Shown here: piece after piece, positions 9,608 through 20,655 of the stretch
Layout: each line of letters begins with the position of its first letter
Position numbering within the stretch: the first letter of the stretch is position 1
Origin: Zerene cesonia
Lineage: Eukaryota; Arthropoda; Insecta; Lepidoptera; Pieridae
DNA length: 64,000 nt
Direction: 5' to 3'
Assembly (NCBI RefSeq): GCF_012273895.1
Contig: NW_024045136.1
Location: 1 to 64,000 of the forward strand
Position numbers and translations under genes: made by a program
The notes under the pieces: model-generated
What the model saw: the letters and a program-made list of their open reading frames with translations, nothing else
The model's database searches: none
What the model was told of the DNA's origin: nothing

Positions 9608-10364
9608 ATGCCGCCAGTGAAAAAAAATACCCATGCTTTAATGGAATCATGGATAAAAAAATGTCCAGACCAATTTACGACTGATGGTACTGTGATTTTC
9701 TGCAAGGTTTGTGAAAAGCGAATACCTTCATCAAAAAAATATCAAATCGATCAACATGTGAGTACTGCTTCACATTTAGCTGCAAAACAGAAACCTGCAA
9801 GAAGTTGTCAACAACTGCTAACTCATATTTCGTCTTCTAATTCGGATACTTCAAACAAAGTACAATTCAATAAAGATTTGTGTGAGTTTTTTGTTGCTTG
9901 CAATATAGCTTTCCACCAATTAAATAACGAAGTATGCAGGAAATTCCTAAAGAAGTATTGCACTAATCAGATAATTCCTGAAGAATCCACAATTCGAAAA
10001 AACTACCTTTCAAATATCTACGTAGAAGTACTTGGTGAAATTCGCGCCGATCTCTCGAACGATTTGATATGGATATCGGCAGATGAAACGACAGATTCCT
10101 GTGGACGATATATAGCGAATCTAATTGTTGGGAAATTATCTAAAGAGCCCTCTATTCCCCATTTGGTTGCTTGCAAGGTTTTAGAAAAAACAAACCATTC
10201 AACTATCGCCCGGTTCATAAATGATTCCATCAAATCACTATTTCCCGATTCCTCTATGGACGAGAAAATATGTGTTTTTGTTTCTGACGGTGCGCCATAT
10301 ATGGTAAAAGCTGGTCAGGCTCTTTAAGAATTCTACCCAAAATTGCTGCACATCACCTGCCTAG

Positions 10365-10374
10365 NNNNNNNNNN
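10365..10374. other. Assembly gap (10 N)
   Basis: Ten N inside the hAT remnant. Homology suggests only a few bases are really missing. Confidence 0.95.
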
Positions 10375-10589
10375 ATGGATTACATCGATTGGCGGAAGAA
10401 ATCAGAAATAAGTTCACCATAGTAAATAAATTGATTTCTTCTACAAAAAAAGTGTTTTTAAAAGCACCATCACGAGTTCAAGCATATAAAGAGAAACTAC
10501 CAAACGTTGCACTACCCCCAGAACCAATATTAACACGATGGGGAACTTGGTTAAAAGCCGTATTGTTTTATATGGACAGTCGTCGGTGT

Positions 10590-10615
10590 CTAATTATGGA
10601 ATATTCCATAATTAG
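10590..10615. repeat. 26-bp perfect palindrome
   Basis: CTAATTATGGAAT followed directly by its reverse complement ATTCCATAATTAG, with no spacer, at the point where the hAT reading is lost. Confidence 0.9.
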
Positions 10616-10647
10616 GTCTTATTATTTCATATGATAGATACTTGCTA

Positions 10648-11647
10648 NNNNNNNNNNNNNNNNNNNNNNNNNNNNNNNNNNNNNNNNNNNNNNNNNNNNN
10701 NNNNNNNNNNNNNNNNNNNNNNNNNNNNNNNNNNNNNNNNNNNNNNNNNNNNNNNNNNNNNNNNNNNNNNNNNNNNNNNNNNNNNNNNNNNNNNNNNNNN
10801 NNNNNNNNNNNNNNNNNNNNNNNNNNNNNNNNNNNNNNNNNNNNNNNNNNNNNNNNNNNNNNNNNNNNNNNNNNNNNNNNNNNNNNNNNNNNNNNNNNNN
10901 NNNNNNNNNNNNNNNNNNNNNNNNNNNNNNNNNNNNNNNNNNNNNNNNNNNNNNNNNNNNNNNNNNNNNNNNNNNNNNNNNNNNNNNNNNNNNNNNNNNN
11001 NNNNNNNNNNNNNNNNNNNNNNNNNNNNNNNNNNNNNNNNNNNNNNNNNNNNNNNNNNNNNNNNNNNNNNNNNNNNNNNNNNNNNNNNNNNNNNNNNNNN
11101 NNNNNNNNNNNNNNNNNNNNNNNNNNNNNNNNNNNNNNNNNNNNNNNNNNNNNNNNNNNNNNNNNNNNNNNNNNNNNNNNNNNNNNNNNNNNNNNNNNNN
11201 NNNNNNNNNNNNNNNNNNNNNNNNNNNNNNNNNNNNNNNNNNNNNNNNNNNNNNNNNNNNNNNNNNNNNNNNNNNNNNNNNNNNNNNNNNNNNNNNNNNN
11301 NNNNNNNNNNNNNNNNNNNNNNNNNNNNNNNNNNNNNNNNNNNNNNNNNNNNNNNNNNNNNNNNNNNNNNNNNNNNNNNNNNNNNNNNNNNNNNNNNNNN
11401 NNNNNNNNNNNNNNNNNNNNNNNNNNNNNNNNNNNNNNNNNNNNNNNNNNNNNNNNNNNNNNNNNNNNNNNNNNNNNNNNNNNNNNNNNNNNNNNNNNNN
11501 NNNNNNNNNNNNNNNNNNNNNNNNNNNNNNNNNNNNNNNNNNNNNNNNNNNNNNNNNNNNNNNNNNNNNNNNNNNNNNNNNNNNNNNNNNNNNNNNNNNN
11601 NNNNNNNNNNNNNNNNNNNNNNNNNNNNNNNNNNNNNNNNNNNNNNN
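10648..11647. other. Assembly gap (1000 N)
   Basis: Run of exactly 1000 N between the hAT remnant and Harbinger remnant 2. Confidence 0.99.
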
Positions 11648-11715
11648 AAATATATGAAAAATGACGCAGCGTCAACGCTGCGACGTCGCAGCGCAACGCA
11701 ACGTACTAATGTGGC
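11648..11715. mobile_element. Terminus of a nested Harbinger-like element
   Basis: CGCAGCGT and ACGCTGCG form a near-perfect inverted pair. They are followed by CGCAGCGCAACGCAACG and CTAATGTGGCCTCG, which is close to the reverse of the terminal repeat at 6165. It sits directly before the transposase frame resumes at about 11717 (CTTAAAGAATAT), as if inserted into that gene. Confidence 0.45.
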
Positions 11716-11716
11716 C

Positions 11717-12102
11717 TCGCTCTTAAAGAATATATAATGCGTCCATACCCACAAAGAATATTAAATGAAGAGAGAGAAAATTTTAATAATAGATTGTCAA
11801 GAGCGAGAAAAACCGTGGAGTGTGCATTTGGAATTTTATGCAATAAATGGCGAGTTTTGTTAAAACCTATTGAAAATGATGTTAAACATGCACGCCTGAT
11901 TATAAAAACTGCTTGCTTATTGCATAATATTGTAATTGATACAGATGGTTACGATTGTGATAATGAGTTCACAACTCCAACTCAAAATCAAAGGCGACAA
12001 ACTAGAACTGGAAGATACAACAATTCATCAAATCGGGCTAAACAAATTCGGAATCTATTCACGAAATATTTTTGGGAAAACAATCGTTTAATATACACTT
12101 AG
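11717..12102 (+). pseudogene. Harbinger transposase 2, C-terminal fragment
   Basis: The frame reads LKEYIMRPYPQ, then SRARKTVECAFGILCNKWRV, with the third catalytic acidic residue in VECAFG, then a helical tail ending IYT and a stop at 12100-12102. Everything upstream, including both catalytic Asp, is absent or in the gap. It is clearly diverged from the transposase at 8198-9301, so it is a second family member. AATAAA at 12138-12143 fits as its poly(A) signal. Confidence 0.85.
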
Positions 12103-12188
12103 TCGCCTATGTAAAGTATCTTTTGTAGCCTTCAGAAAATAAAACTTTTAAAATACCTTTAAATATTAACATATTTTATTTACTCACC

Positions 12189-12330
12189 CTCCATATCAGG
12201 AAACAATTCAGCAATTTCCTTCCATAGCTTATTAAGAACATTTTTATTCAAATGATGACTGTGTTTACTTTGCCAAATAGGAGTTCTAGACTGAACAGCA
12301 CTAATAAACTCTTCTGTACTGAATGGCATG
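12189..12330 (-). pseudogene. MADF protein exon 1 of Harbinger element 2
   Basis: The minus strand from ATG 12330 reads MPFSTEEFISAVQSRTPIW, then NKLWKEIAELFPDMEG, the first half of a MADF domain. It ends at 12189 in GTGAGT, a splice-donor sequence, or at TAA if unspliced. No second exon lies between it and the transposase end at 12102. The gene faces the transposase, the same convergent plan as element 1 but in the opposite order. Upstream at about 12378 CTTCAG|GTAAGT is a second donor that may end a 5' leader exon. Confidence 0.7.
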
Positions 12331-12379
12331 ATAAAAAGGCGCTATCGCATCTAGCGACAAGTTCAAACTGGTTGAACTT

Positions 12380-12610
12380 ACCTGAAGTCGCGAGTGAAAC
12401 GCGCGCGCCGCCGCTAGTTCGACGTGAACACACACACAGGTCTCAAGCGTTTGAAATTGTCGCGAGCTCGCCGCGCGCGCCAGTCGCTAGTTAGCCCGCT
12501 AGTTGGACCGCACGTGCGTTTTGAACGTGAACACTCGGAAGCACCTCATGTGTTTGATATTTCGTGACATCGCCCGCCACCGCGCCCGCGAGTCAACGTG
12601 TACAAGCACA
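12380..12610 (-). promoter_or_regulatory. CpG-rich leader/terminus of Harbinger element 2
   Basis: A compact GC- and CpG-rich block (GCGCGCGCCGCCGC, GCTCGCCGCGCGCGCC) in AT-rich surroundings, upstream of the MADF exon. It contains repeated GTCGCGAG and GCTAGTT words. Likely the promoter and subterminal region of the element. Confidence 0.45.
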
Positions 12611-12728
12611 TTGAACCCTCAACTTATAAGAAATTTAATAAAAGAGTTTTACGATTTATCATTTATTTGAATAAAAAATAAAATACAACACTAATCAACA
12701 GCTTTATCATTATTAGGTTATGATACTT

Positions 12729-14443
12729 TATATCAATTTTTTTGACCAAGAATTAATACAAAGTAACCATCTGGCTGACTCATCACTTAACCAATTTCTA
12801 TGTTTTCTAATTACTAATGATGCTTTAGAAAATAACCTCTCAGCAGGTACTGAAGTTGCAGGTATTGAGAGAAAATCACGGGCCATTTTCGATAAAATCG
12901 GATACTCTGTCTCATGCGTCCTCCAGCAATCTAAAATGTCTTCCGAGCTGGCAGTTCTTGGTTTTCTCAGGTACTAATCCAACTCGTCTATCACTAAGCC
13001 TTGAAGACAAGATCCAGATGACGTCGAGGGACATTCATAGAGTTTATCAAAGTCTATTACGTCTTCATCTTCATCACATACTTTATTTTCTTTTTCTGGT
13101 AATTCCAGAGATTGTTCAGTGAGTGTAGACTTTTATATTCTTCATAAAGTTCATTGAACTTGCGCAGACTTTCTGTTTTAAGTTGCTTCCCCCACATTGT
13201 CAGGTCAAAAGTCTGAGCCTTATGCCTTGGGTCTAAAATTAAAGAAGTACAATAAATCCAGTTGCTCTTCTTATAATGTTTAAGCATTTTGTCTCGAGTT
13301 GCTTGGAAAGCTAGAATGAGCTTTTCATCCACTTCAGATCGATTAGGTTTCTCATCTAACTGTTTTACCATAGATTCAATTTTATCTAGCAAGAGATTGA
13401 ATGATACAATGACTAGCGGTAATGTAACATATTTGTCTCCACCAAGTTTTGTACTTAAAAGTTTAAAGTTTATTAGAAATTTATGTAATTTTTCGAGTAC
13501 CTGCCATTCATTAGCTGTGATTTGAAAATCATTTAATTCGGTGACAGAACTGCACAATATGTCAATGCCCGCTCTCACTTTTAAACCAAATCCAATCATA
13601 TCATGTGTGGAATTCCATCTCGTTGGACAGTCAAGAATGGCATTTAGATTTGATGGCACGCCAGCTGCTTCACAAGCAGACTGAAACTTCTTCTTCACTA
13701 TCTCACTTCTTTTTATTTTACTGGAAATACTACGTAACTTTGTTACAGATGTACGCGAGTCAGCAATATTTGGTGCAGATTCTTCATCTTCCTCATCCTC
13801 AGTTTCGTCTGCATAGTCTTCGTACTGCTGATCTTGCGCGTTAGTGTCAGACTCACAGTGTAATGCTAAGGTCTTTAATAAATCTTGTACACCAAGGTTT
13901 AAAATGTGAGCAAAGCACCGGAAATGTTGATTGTCTGAATCAAAGTGTGGCGGCAGCTGTTTGCCCAGTTCATACATAAATTTGGTATTTGCAGTTGCGT
14001 TGTCGACCGTGATACCTTGTATTTTATAAATTATGCCATATTCTAATAAACATTCATGGAAAATCGTTGCAATATCTTCCCCAGTATGTCGACCGCGTGA
14101 TGGTATAAAATCAAGAACTACAGATTGATACTTCCATTCGTTGTCTATATAATGAATAGTAACCCCGTAGTAACTCCTACCAGCAATTGACGTCCACCCA
14201 TCAATGGTAAAAGACATTTTAGATGATAATTGTTGAAGTCGTTCCTTGAGATTCAATTAGAGCTCTTCAAATCGCTCTTTGACTTTCCTTCTAAGTGTAG
14301 ACCTCTTAGGAAACACCATATTAGGGCAAATACGTCGAAAATATACTTGTGTAGCTTCGTCATCGAAAAATGAGAAGGGAAGATATTTTTTCACCACCCA
14401 ATCAACTGTAGCTGTCGTGATGTTGTCACTGCTGTTTTCCGAC
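12729..14443 (-). pseudogene. hAT transposase (ZBED/RICESLEEPER-like), broken
   Basis: Long minus-strand hAT transposase. The exon begins after a TTGCTTTGTTTCAG acceptor at about 14444. The first part reads TTATVDWVVKKYLPFSFFDD and ends at in-frame TAA 14257-14259 after FEEL. The same frame then continues for 1.2 kb with the first Asp in TIDGWTSIAGRSY, the second in ITVDNATANTKF, the C/H block FRCFAHILNLGVQ, an acidic insert, and CPTRWNST. The frame ends at 13057 (KYVMKMKT), but another frame further down gives DILDCWRTHETEYPILS and PAERLFSKASLVIRKHR, the dimerisation domain with the catalytic Glu, ending at 12729. So there is one premature stop plus one frameshift. The BED finger exon is not found upstream. 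Otherwise well preserved, suggesting modest age. Confidence 0.88.
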
Positions 14444-14451
14444 TGAAACAA

Positions 14452-15543
14452 AGCAATAAATCTTGTGTTATTATTTAAAACATACTAGGTTTGAGCGTAT
14501 AAGAGGAGGAGGTTTGTTGTTGTTAAATCGAGAAAATCGTTAATTGATATTTGTTATATTAAGGTTGCACTGTACTGTAATTTACCAAAAAAAGTATTTA
14601 GTTGTTACTGGCCGATTAAATGAAAATATGGGTGTTTATAAAAAATATTTAAGACGATAATTACATACTTAATATGTCGCACCCCTAGATGAAAACACCA
14701 CTAACTCAAAAATACTTAAGGTGAGTTCGGCTAAGATCGGACGGATTTTTTGTAAGTTGAGAGTACGTTTCAAATTTTGAGTTTCCTCAAATTGTATGTA
14801 AGTTATTTCGACCAGACATGTATTAAACTGATCGCAAAATATTATTCTATAACCATAGGTTCAGATGACGCCCTACGCCTAACCGTTTAGGTTTGACAAC
14901 TGTTTTAAATTCAAGTAAATTCTTACTAACCGATGAAAAGATCGGACGTGCACGTGGTAAGATCGGACTACTATCTAATTTCGCTCCTATTACTTGTAGC
15001 ATACGGTGCATATAAGTAAAATATCCGCTCTTTTATGTAGTTTATGGTAAGTAGTCTCATCGCCAAGAAATGACAATAATTTGTGGTGGGTAGGAAATTA
15101 TATTTTTTTTGTAAATTTTTAATCCGATCTTTCCCTGCATGACCTAAATTAGGGAATAAGAGATTCTCAAACTTTTGTATTTGATATCCTTTGGCGGGGC
15201 TAAGAAACATTAACTTTACCAGTAACGTTACCTACTCTATTCGTGAGGGGTTTTTGTTAGCACCATGCTGGGGTGGAGTTTATGACCTTAAATTCTATTC
15301 AGAAAATAATAAAACAACAAAGTAGATTATAAATCAACATTTTTAATACTTATCAAAAAATAATAATTAAGCAACAGTATTTTCTTTTATTCTTTACCTA
15401 TATTACTTACTTTAAAATCTAAGTCTTAGTGGAAAATCGTAGCAGCCTTTTGGGTTAATTTGTAACTTATTACTAGCACTTAACACTTTAGTGTCAATCA
15501 TAGTGTTTGTTCTCCATATCTTGTGTTTTTTACAGATACTTTA
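14452..15543. other. No gene seen; repeated AGATCGGA words
   Basis: AT-rich spacer. AAGATCGGAC-like words recur at about 14731, 14939 and 14959, with an inverted form at 15122, perhaps the end of an unidentified element. The 79-codon minus-strand frame at 14971-15210 has no recognisable features. Confidence 0.5.
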
Positions 15544-15680
15544 TAATGCTGGAGCCACACTAGCGGCTAACGTCAATGCTCATTAGCGCGATAATTTTTA
15601 ACGCGCCAAAGTGGGTGGCTACACTTGAACGGTCAACGTGAATGCCCATTATTGGCGATAAAAACGGCGTTAGAGGAAAG
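15544..15680. mobile_element. Harbinger-like terminus, second copy
   Basis: TAATGCTGGAGCCACACTAGCG is nearly identical to the end at 6161, followed by similar AACG and GGCGATAA words (GGCGATAAAAACGGCGTTAG). No coding part is visible before the gap. Confidence 0.55.
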
Positions 15681-15995
15681 TCACCAAATATGGAATACTA
15701 TTTTGTTTCTGGGATATAAAAAAAAAACTTCTTATAAATTAAATCAGTTTAATGTTTCTACTAATCATTCATGCATTTATAGGTAGTAATTAACAGCCTT
15801 TAATCAAATATATTAGTTATTAAATCAAAATCTAACACAAAAAACAAAATCACAAATGAGTAACCAAATATGGAATATAAGCGTAAATCAACATAACAAT
15901 AACAAAAATGGATATTAAATATCTTTGAGATCAATTGAATGAATATAACATATTGTGATAAATGAGAGAAGTTACAAAATTACTTGCAAAAGTCA
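15681..15995. other. No gene seen
   Basis: AT-rich. The word ACCAAATATGGAATA occurs twice (15684 and 15862). Confidence 0.5.
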
Positions 15996-16995
15996 NNNNN
16001 NNNNNNNNNNNNNNNNNNNNNNNNNNNNNNNNNNNNNNNNNNNNNNNNNNNNNNNNNNNNNNNNNNNNNNNNNNNNNNNNNNNNNNNNNNNNNNNNNNNN
16101 NNNNNNNNNNNNNNNNNNNNNNNNNNNNNNNNNNNNNNNNNNNNNNNNNNNNNNNNNNNNNNNNNNNNNNNNNNNNNNNNNNNNNNNNNNNNNNNNNNNN
16201 NNNNNNNNNNNNNNNNNNNNNNNNNNNNNNNNNNNNNNNNNNNNNNNNNNNNNNNNNNNNNNNNNNNNNNNNNNNNNNNNNNNNNNNNNNNNNNNNNNNN
16301 NNNNNNNNNNNNNNNNNNNNNNNNNNNNNNNNNNNNNNNNNNNNNNNNNNNNNNNNNNNNNNNNNNNNNNNNNNNNNNNNNNNNNNNNNNNNNNNNNNNN
16401 NNNNNNNNNNNNNNNNNNNNNNNNNNNNNNNNNNNNNNNNNNNNNNNNNNNNNNNNNNNNNNNNNNNNNNNNNNNNNNNNNNNNNNNNNNNNNNNNNNNN
16501 NNNNNNNNNNNNNNNNNNNNNNNNNNNNNNNNNNNNNNNNNNNNNNNNNNNNNNNNNNNNNNNNNNNNNNNNNNNNNNNNNNNNNNNNNNNNNNNNNNNN
16601 NNNNNNNNNNNNNNNNNNNNNNNNNNNNNNNNNNNNNNNNNNNNNNNNNNNNNNNNNNNNNNNNNNNNNNNNNNNNNNNNNNNNNNNNNNNNNNNNNNNN
16701 NNNNNNNNNNNNNNNNNNNNNNNNNNNNNNNNNNNNNNNNNNNNNNNNNNNNNNNNNNNNNNNNNNNNNNNNNNNNNNNNNNNNNNNNNNNNNNNNNNNN
16801 NNNNNNNNNNNNNNNNNNNNNNNNNNNNNNNNNNNNNNNNNNNNNNNNNNNNNNNNNNNNNNNNNNNNNNNNNNNNNNNNNNNNNNNNNNNNNNNNNNNN
16901 NNNNNNNNNNNNNNNNNNNNNNNNNNNNNNNNNNNNNNNNNNNNNNNNNNNNNNNNNNNNNNNNNNNNNNNNNNNNNNNNNNNNNNNNNNNNNNN
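15996..16995. other. Assembly gap (1000 N)
   Basis: Run of exactly 1000 N. Confidence 0.99.
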
Positions 16996-17113
16996 TACAT
17001 AGGGTGTCAAACTCATTACCCTTCCTTTTTCGTAGTCGGGTAAAGTGGTCATTTTTATTACTTGTCATTATTCTATGGTTATTGTCATCATTTAGAAAAT
17101 TATCCTTTTCCTA

Positions 17114-17305
17114 GAAATTTTTCCTTTATTTTTATTGTCTTTTTAAGTATTTTCGTTTCCATTGCTTCAATTATAAATTTTGCAAGATCATATTTTGAAT
17201 AGAAGGAGGCGACGTAAATTAAAATTGATCTTGAAAAATTCAGAAGGAATGGAAACGAAAAGGTTTACAAAGACAATAAAAAGAAAAAAGAAAGGAAATT
17301 TTTTT
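17114..17305. mobile_element. Foldback MITE-like element
   Basis: Two arms of roughly 50-60 bp, imperfectly complementary: CTTTATTTTTATTGTCTTTTT and TATTTTCGTTTCCATT on the left, then GGAATGGAAACGAAAA and AAAGACAATAAAAAGAAAAA on the right. Inner arms (CAAGATCA/TTGATCTTG) extend the fold. No coding capacity. Confidence 0.7.
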
Positions 17306-17595
17306 AGATTAAAATAGACCAATTTTTTTTTTTATTATTTGTAACTAATTATAAGGAACAACTTTTAATGTTTGTTAATAATTTGATAAATAAAAAGATA
17401 CAATTTTATACACGTTTTTTTATTTCTAATCCAGCATTAAAGATTTTTCAACAATCAAAAATAAACATCCTGTATCACCGGTCTATGTTATGGCGCGAAA
17501 CTTAAAATGCTTACACACACATACAAAGGAACGCTCGCCGCTTCCTCGCGCCATTTCATTTCGGCCGTGCATACGACGGTAATTATTACGAGCTT
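17306..17595. other. No gene seen
   Basis: AT-rich DNA with a GC-rich patch at 17530-17570 (CGCTCGCCGCTTCCTCGCGCC). Possibly further upstream parts of the gypsy-like remnant, but not recognisable. Confidence 0.45.
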
Positions 17596-18057
17596 GGGTC
17601 AATCACACGAAAGGTTAAAGACTTTTCGAAGATCACCCAACCTTTGACCGCCTGTCTCACAAAGGGAAAAAGAGTAGTGAAAGATGAGAAGTACATAGAA
17701 GCCTTTGAAAATTCAAGGAACTGTTAGTAAATGCTCCATTCCGTAAAATCGATCAGGCTATTGAAATATCATATCAAGGTCTACTCCAGAAATAGAGCGT
17801 TGTTGAAATATTTTTCGTTTTACCATAAAACGAATAAAAAAAAATTTAGTTGCGACCCAATTTAATAATGAACCAATTAGGGAACTGAACACCTAACAAC
17901 CCAAATTCTATGGGCATTATCGAGCGATTTCATTCGACATTGAAATGAAAATTGAAATCTATCGCCTAGCTAGGTAAGAAAGAAAGTATACAAATGCAGC
18001 ATCTGCAATGACTTACGCTATTATGGCTTACAAAAATACTATCCATAGTGCATTTTT
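17596..18057 (+). pseudogene. Ty3/gypsy (errantivirus-like) pol scraps
   Basis: Three short pieces in different frames. At about 17605-17710 a piece (VKDFSKITQPLTACL, then a Lys-rich stretch and YIEAFE) matches the connection region after the reverse transcriptase of gypsy elements. At about 17895-17935 NSMGIIERFHSTL matches the integrase core, including its catalytic Glu. At about 18008-18050 MTYAIMAYKNTIHS matches the integrase segment that follows. Most of pol is deleted, stops are present, and no gag, env or LTR is seen. A dead remnant, assigned from motifs. Confidence 0.7.
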
Positions 18058-18129
18058 ATTAGTTATCTATTTTTTTATTTCTGTGAAATAATTTAATAAT
18101 TTGTATGTGTTGTATACGATCGTTGACAC

Positions 18130-18565
18130 AAGTAAGGAATTTGACAATTTTCTTTTTAACCGAACGATACGCTAATATATCTAATTATCCAACTCTTCTG
18201 CAATTTGTTACTGCTTTACTAAGTCTCCCTCATTCCAGTGCCGCAGTCGAAAGAATATTTTCCGCAGTAAATTTAATTAAAACAAAAACAAGAAACCATT
18301 TAGGCACTGAAACGATTGAGGGACTTCTTTTAACGAAACAACTGCTTAGTGATGAACCCTGTTACAAACTTCAAGTTGATAAAAAAATGATTGTTAAAAT
18401 GAATAAAAATATGTACAAAAAATAATAAATATTGTTTTCTTGAACAGATTTTATTACAATTTTACAGATTTTATACAGATTTTAGCGTTTTGTGCTCATA
18501 CAGATTTTGTACAGATTTTTCGACCGTTCTATCCAGATTTCTCGATCTGGCGTGTGGCAACACTG
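18130..18565 (+). pseudogene. hAT transposase C-terminus with 3' terminal repeat
   Basis: The frame ending at 18425 carries the hAT dimerisation domain: ISNYPTLLQFVTALLSLP, SSAAVERIFSAVN, TKTRNHLGTETIEGLLLTK. About 140 bp of non-coding tail follows with six ACAGATTTT-type words (18444, 18463, 18474, 18500, 18510, 18534), the kind of subterminal repeat hAT transposases bind. It ends at CGTGTGGCAACACTG (18551-18565), the complement of a CAGTGTTGCC-type hAT terminus. The catalytic Asp region is missing upstream. Confidence 0.8.
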
Positions 18566-18574
18566 AACACAACA

Positions 18575-19175
18575 TACCACATGAACATGCAGAGGTCCTA
18601 CAACATTGCTTAACATCTGGCTACTTATTATGGAATGGTGAATTTTACATGCTGGTTGATGACGTGGCCATGGACTCTTCGGTATCCCCCGTTGTCGCCG
18701 ATATATTTATGGAAGACTATGAAGACTTTGAGGAAAGTCCTTGAGAAAAAGAGCCTTGTCCACAGCCCTAGTCAAACCAAGAATTTATAAACGCTACGTT
18801 CGTGACACCCTAACCATGCTCTGCGATTAGCATATTTCTGCATTTTTAGAACATCCTAACTCCATACACAAAAACATCCAATTCACTATGGAGAAAGAAA
18901 CAAACAACCGTCTAACCTTTCTTCACATTTTAATTATGAGCCTTTGATTTTTTTTGTGACTTAGTCTATATGCCTATTAAACCATACCCTACCATATAAG
19001 GGTATTACTGACAGAATTGGAAGAATTCTAAAACGAGCTTCAATCAAAACTAAAGACCAATAAAAAATAATATTCCTTTACAAGAAGCAGGTGTGTTCAC
19101 GTTAGACTGTGATTGTGGTCTCTCCTACATCGGCCAAACAAAAATAAGCATTGGTAGCAGACTGAATTTAAAACG
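18575..19175 (+). pseudogene. Penelope-like element piece 1 (RT core)
   Basis: The frame to 18744 reads SGYLLWNGEFYMLVDDVAMD, then VSPVVADIFMEDYE, the fourth and neighbouring RT blocks of Penelope-like elements. After a stop, another frame gives KRYVRDTLTMLC (YVDD changed to YVRD), then NIQFTMEKETNNRLTFLHIL. At 19097-19150 LDCDCGLSYIGQT starts a GIY-YIG endonuclease, then the sequence diverges. Broken by stops, a frameshift and a lost catalytic Asp. Confidence 0.75.
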
Positions 19176-20019
19176 CATTTTAAATCATTATAATACAATT
19201 TTATGACAAAATTTAAATTTAAAAGTAGTACCTAGCCTGTGAGACTACATGTCCCTTATAGTGTTATCAATTTGTTAAATCCCTAGTTAAAGGTTAAAAA
19301 CAATTTTTTTTTTTATTGAATGTGTATGTGTTTTTAATATTATAACTTGTAAGGAACATAGATCTGATTTGAGAGATTTTATATTTAATATATTGATTAA
19401 ATTTGAATGTATCATAGTTGGTGTGCGGGAGTAAATCGAATATTAAACGGAAAATGTTCTCTTTTTGATAAGAATGATCAATTAAAAAAGCAAATTTCAG
19501 ATTTTTATAATAGAAGGAAACATACATATTAAATACATTTATTTATATTGTATCAATTATTTAAATAAAATAGGGAATTATATGCTTGTCATCTACAAAT
19601 TTCTATTTGACGATGATAGTATTTTATGCTGTCATAAATGGTGTGATTATTTTTCGTGAAAATAATTATTATATAAGAAAACTAATAGTGACATATTAAG
19701 CTTGATTTACTGTACAATAATGTACATGGGTAAAATTTACCCGGTCACAACGACTAAGTTCTGTTTATATTAAGGAAATGAATGTCGAACTCGCAAGCTG
19801 TTCTTGCAAGTATACCTGAAGATCACCAAAAAGACCCTGATATTATTCAAAACACGGAGAATCCATCATGACGCCTCAACTATTTCAGATGTGTTTACTT
19901 TTCGAGTACAAGAATGAGATGCTAATAAAGCTTGGACTAAGCGTATAGTACTTTCGACTCTTACTATTGCCGTTATTGCGTTATTGCCGTTTGGTACACG
20001 TGCTATAAATATTCATTTT
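19176..20019. other. No gene recognised
   Basis: AT-rich. A non-specific 77-codon minus-strand frame lies at 19294-19527. At 19790-19860 a short frame (LASIPEDHQKDPDIIQNTE) could belong to the BEL/Pao-like remnant that follows, but I cannot place it. Confidence 0.4.
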
Positions 20020-20220
20020 CAGATTTTGTGATTCTACAGAGAACGGTTTCGCTGCTGCAGTCTATATCCGTACTGTTAATAAATCGGGTGTTGTGTTGTT
20101 AAGCCTGTTATGGCCATAAGTAAATTAGCTCAAGTTAGAACGCGTTTAATTATTCCTAAATTGATATTATCAGGTGCTGTACTATTGACTCGTCTCGTAA
20201 TCACGTTAAATCAACGTTAG
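20020..20220 (+). pseudogene. BEL/Pao-like pol fragment
   Basis: One frame reads NGFAAAVYIRTVNKSGVVLL. After a one-base shift, MAISKLAQVRTRLIIPKLIL then SGAVLLTRLV follows. The order matches the segment of BEL/Pao pol around the start of RNase H (GYGAVVYLR, then KSKVAPLK, IPRLELxGALLLARL). Frameshifted and isolated. Confidence 0.6.
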
Positions 20221-20655
20221 GTCAAAAGATAAACAAATTTGCTGAAACAAACAAAACATATAATTCAGAAGAAAAAACAACTACGTTTTGAAGTAAATAA
20301 AGATATGATTTATTACTGTTTGATCCCCCTCATATTAAAGGGGGAGAAATAATTTTCTTACAAAGAATGCACAATTTTTTGAAAATGGCAGAGAAAAAAG
20401 AGGCGAAATGGGAACACTTAGAAATGTTACTCGCTCTAGATACTGGACACTGAACTGCGGTTTGCTAATAGCAATAACAACAGACTTACACATAAAAAAT
20501 GAAGGTTAGTCACTCAAGTTTTTAGCGAGCGAGTATCCTCAGCATTGACATTATTAGCAAGTAAATAATATTCTTTACCTTTATGGTATTTTTCATGTAT
20601 CAATACCAAACACAAAACGGCATTTATTTTTGACACAAAAATATCTAATTCCACC
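20221..20655. other. No gene seen
   Basis: AT-rich spacer with a small CCCCCTCATATTAAAGGGGG hairpin at about 20325. Confidence 0.5.

Larger units (their letters stand above)
9608..10640 (+). pseudogene. hAT transposase, CGGBP1-type zinc finger, broken
   Basis: Starts at ATG 9608. Residues 18-60 hold a small zinc finger of the CGGBP1 type (FCKVCEKRIPSS, then DQHVSTASH). The hAT core follows: first Asp in ISADETTD, second Asp in VFVSDGAPY. In-frame TAA at 10325-10327 interrupts GQAL/EFYPKLLHITCL, where a sense codon is expected. After the 10-N gap the frame resumes at HGLHRLAEEIRNKF, the expected continuation, then LTRWGTWLKAVLFY, the RW block. The reading ends in the palindrome at 10590 and the 1-kb gap; the C-terminal dimerisation domain is not seen. 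Gap size is probably arbitrary, so the frame across it cannot be judged. Confidence 0.85.

Noticed and set aside
10590..11754. Long open frames of 340-369 codons on both strands
   Set aside because: They consist almost wholly of the 1000-N gap; the same applies to frames over 15931-17114, 35239-36414 and 51989-53020.
17596..18057. Complete endogenous gypsy element with env
   Set aside because: Only short pol scraps are visible, with stops between them and no LTR, gag or env.
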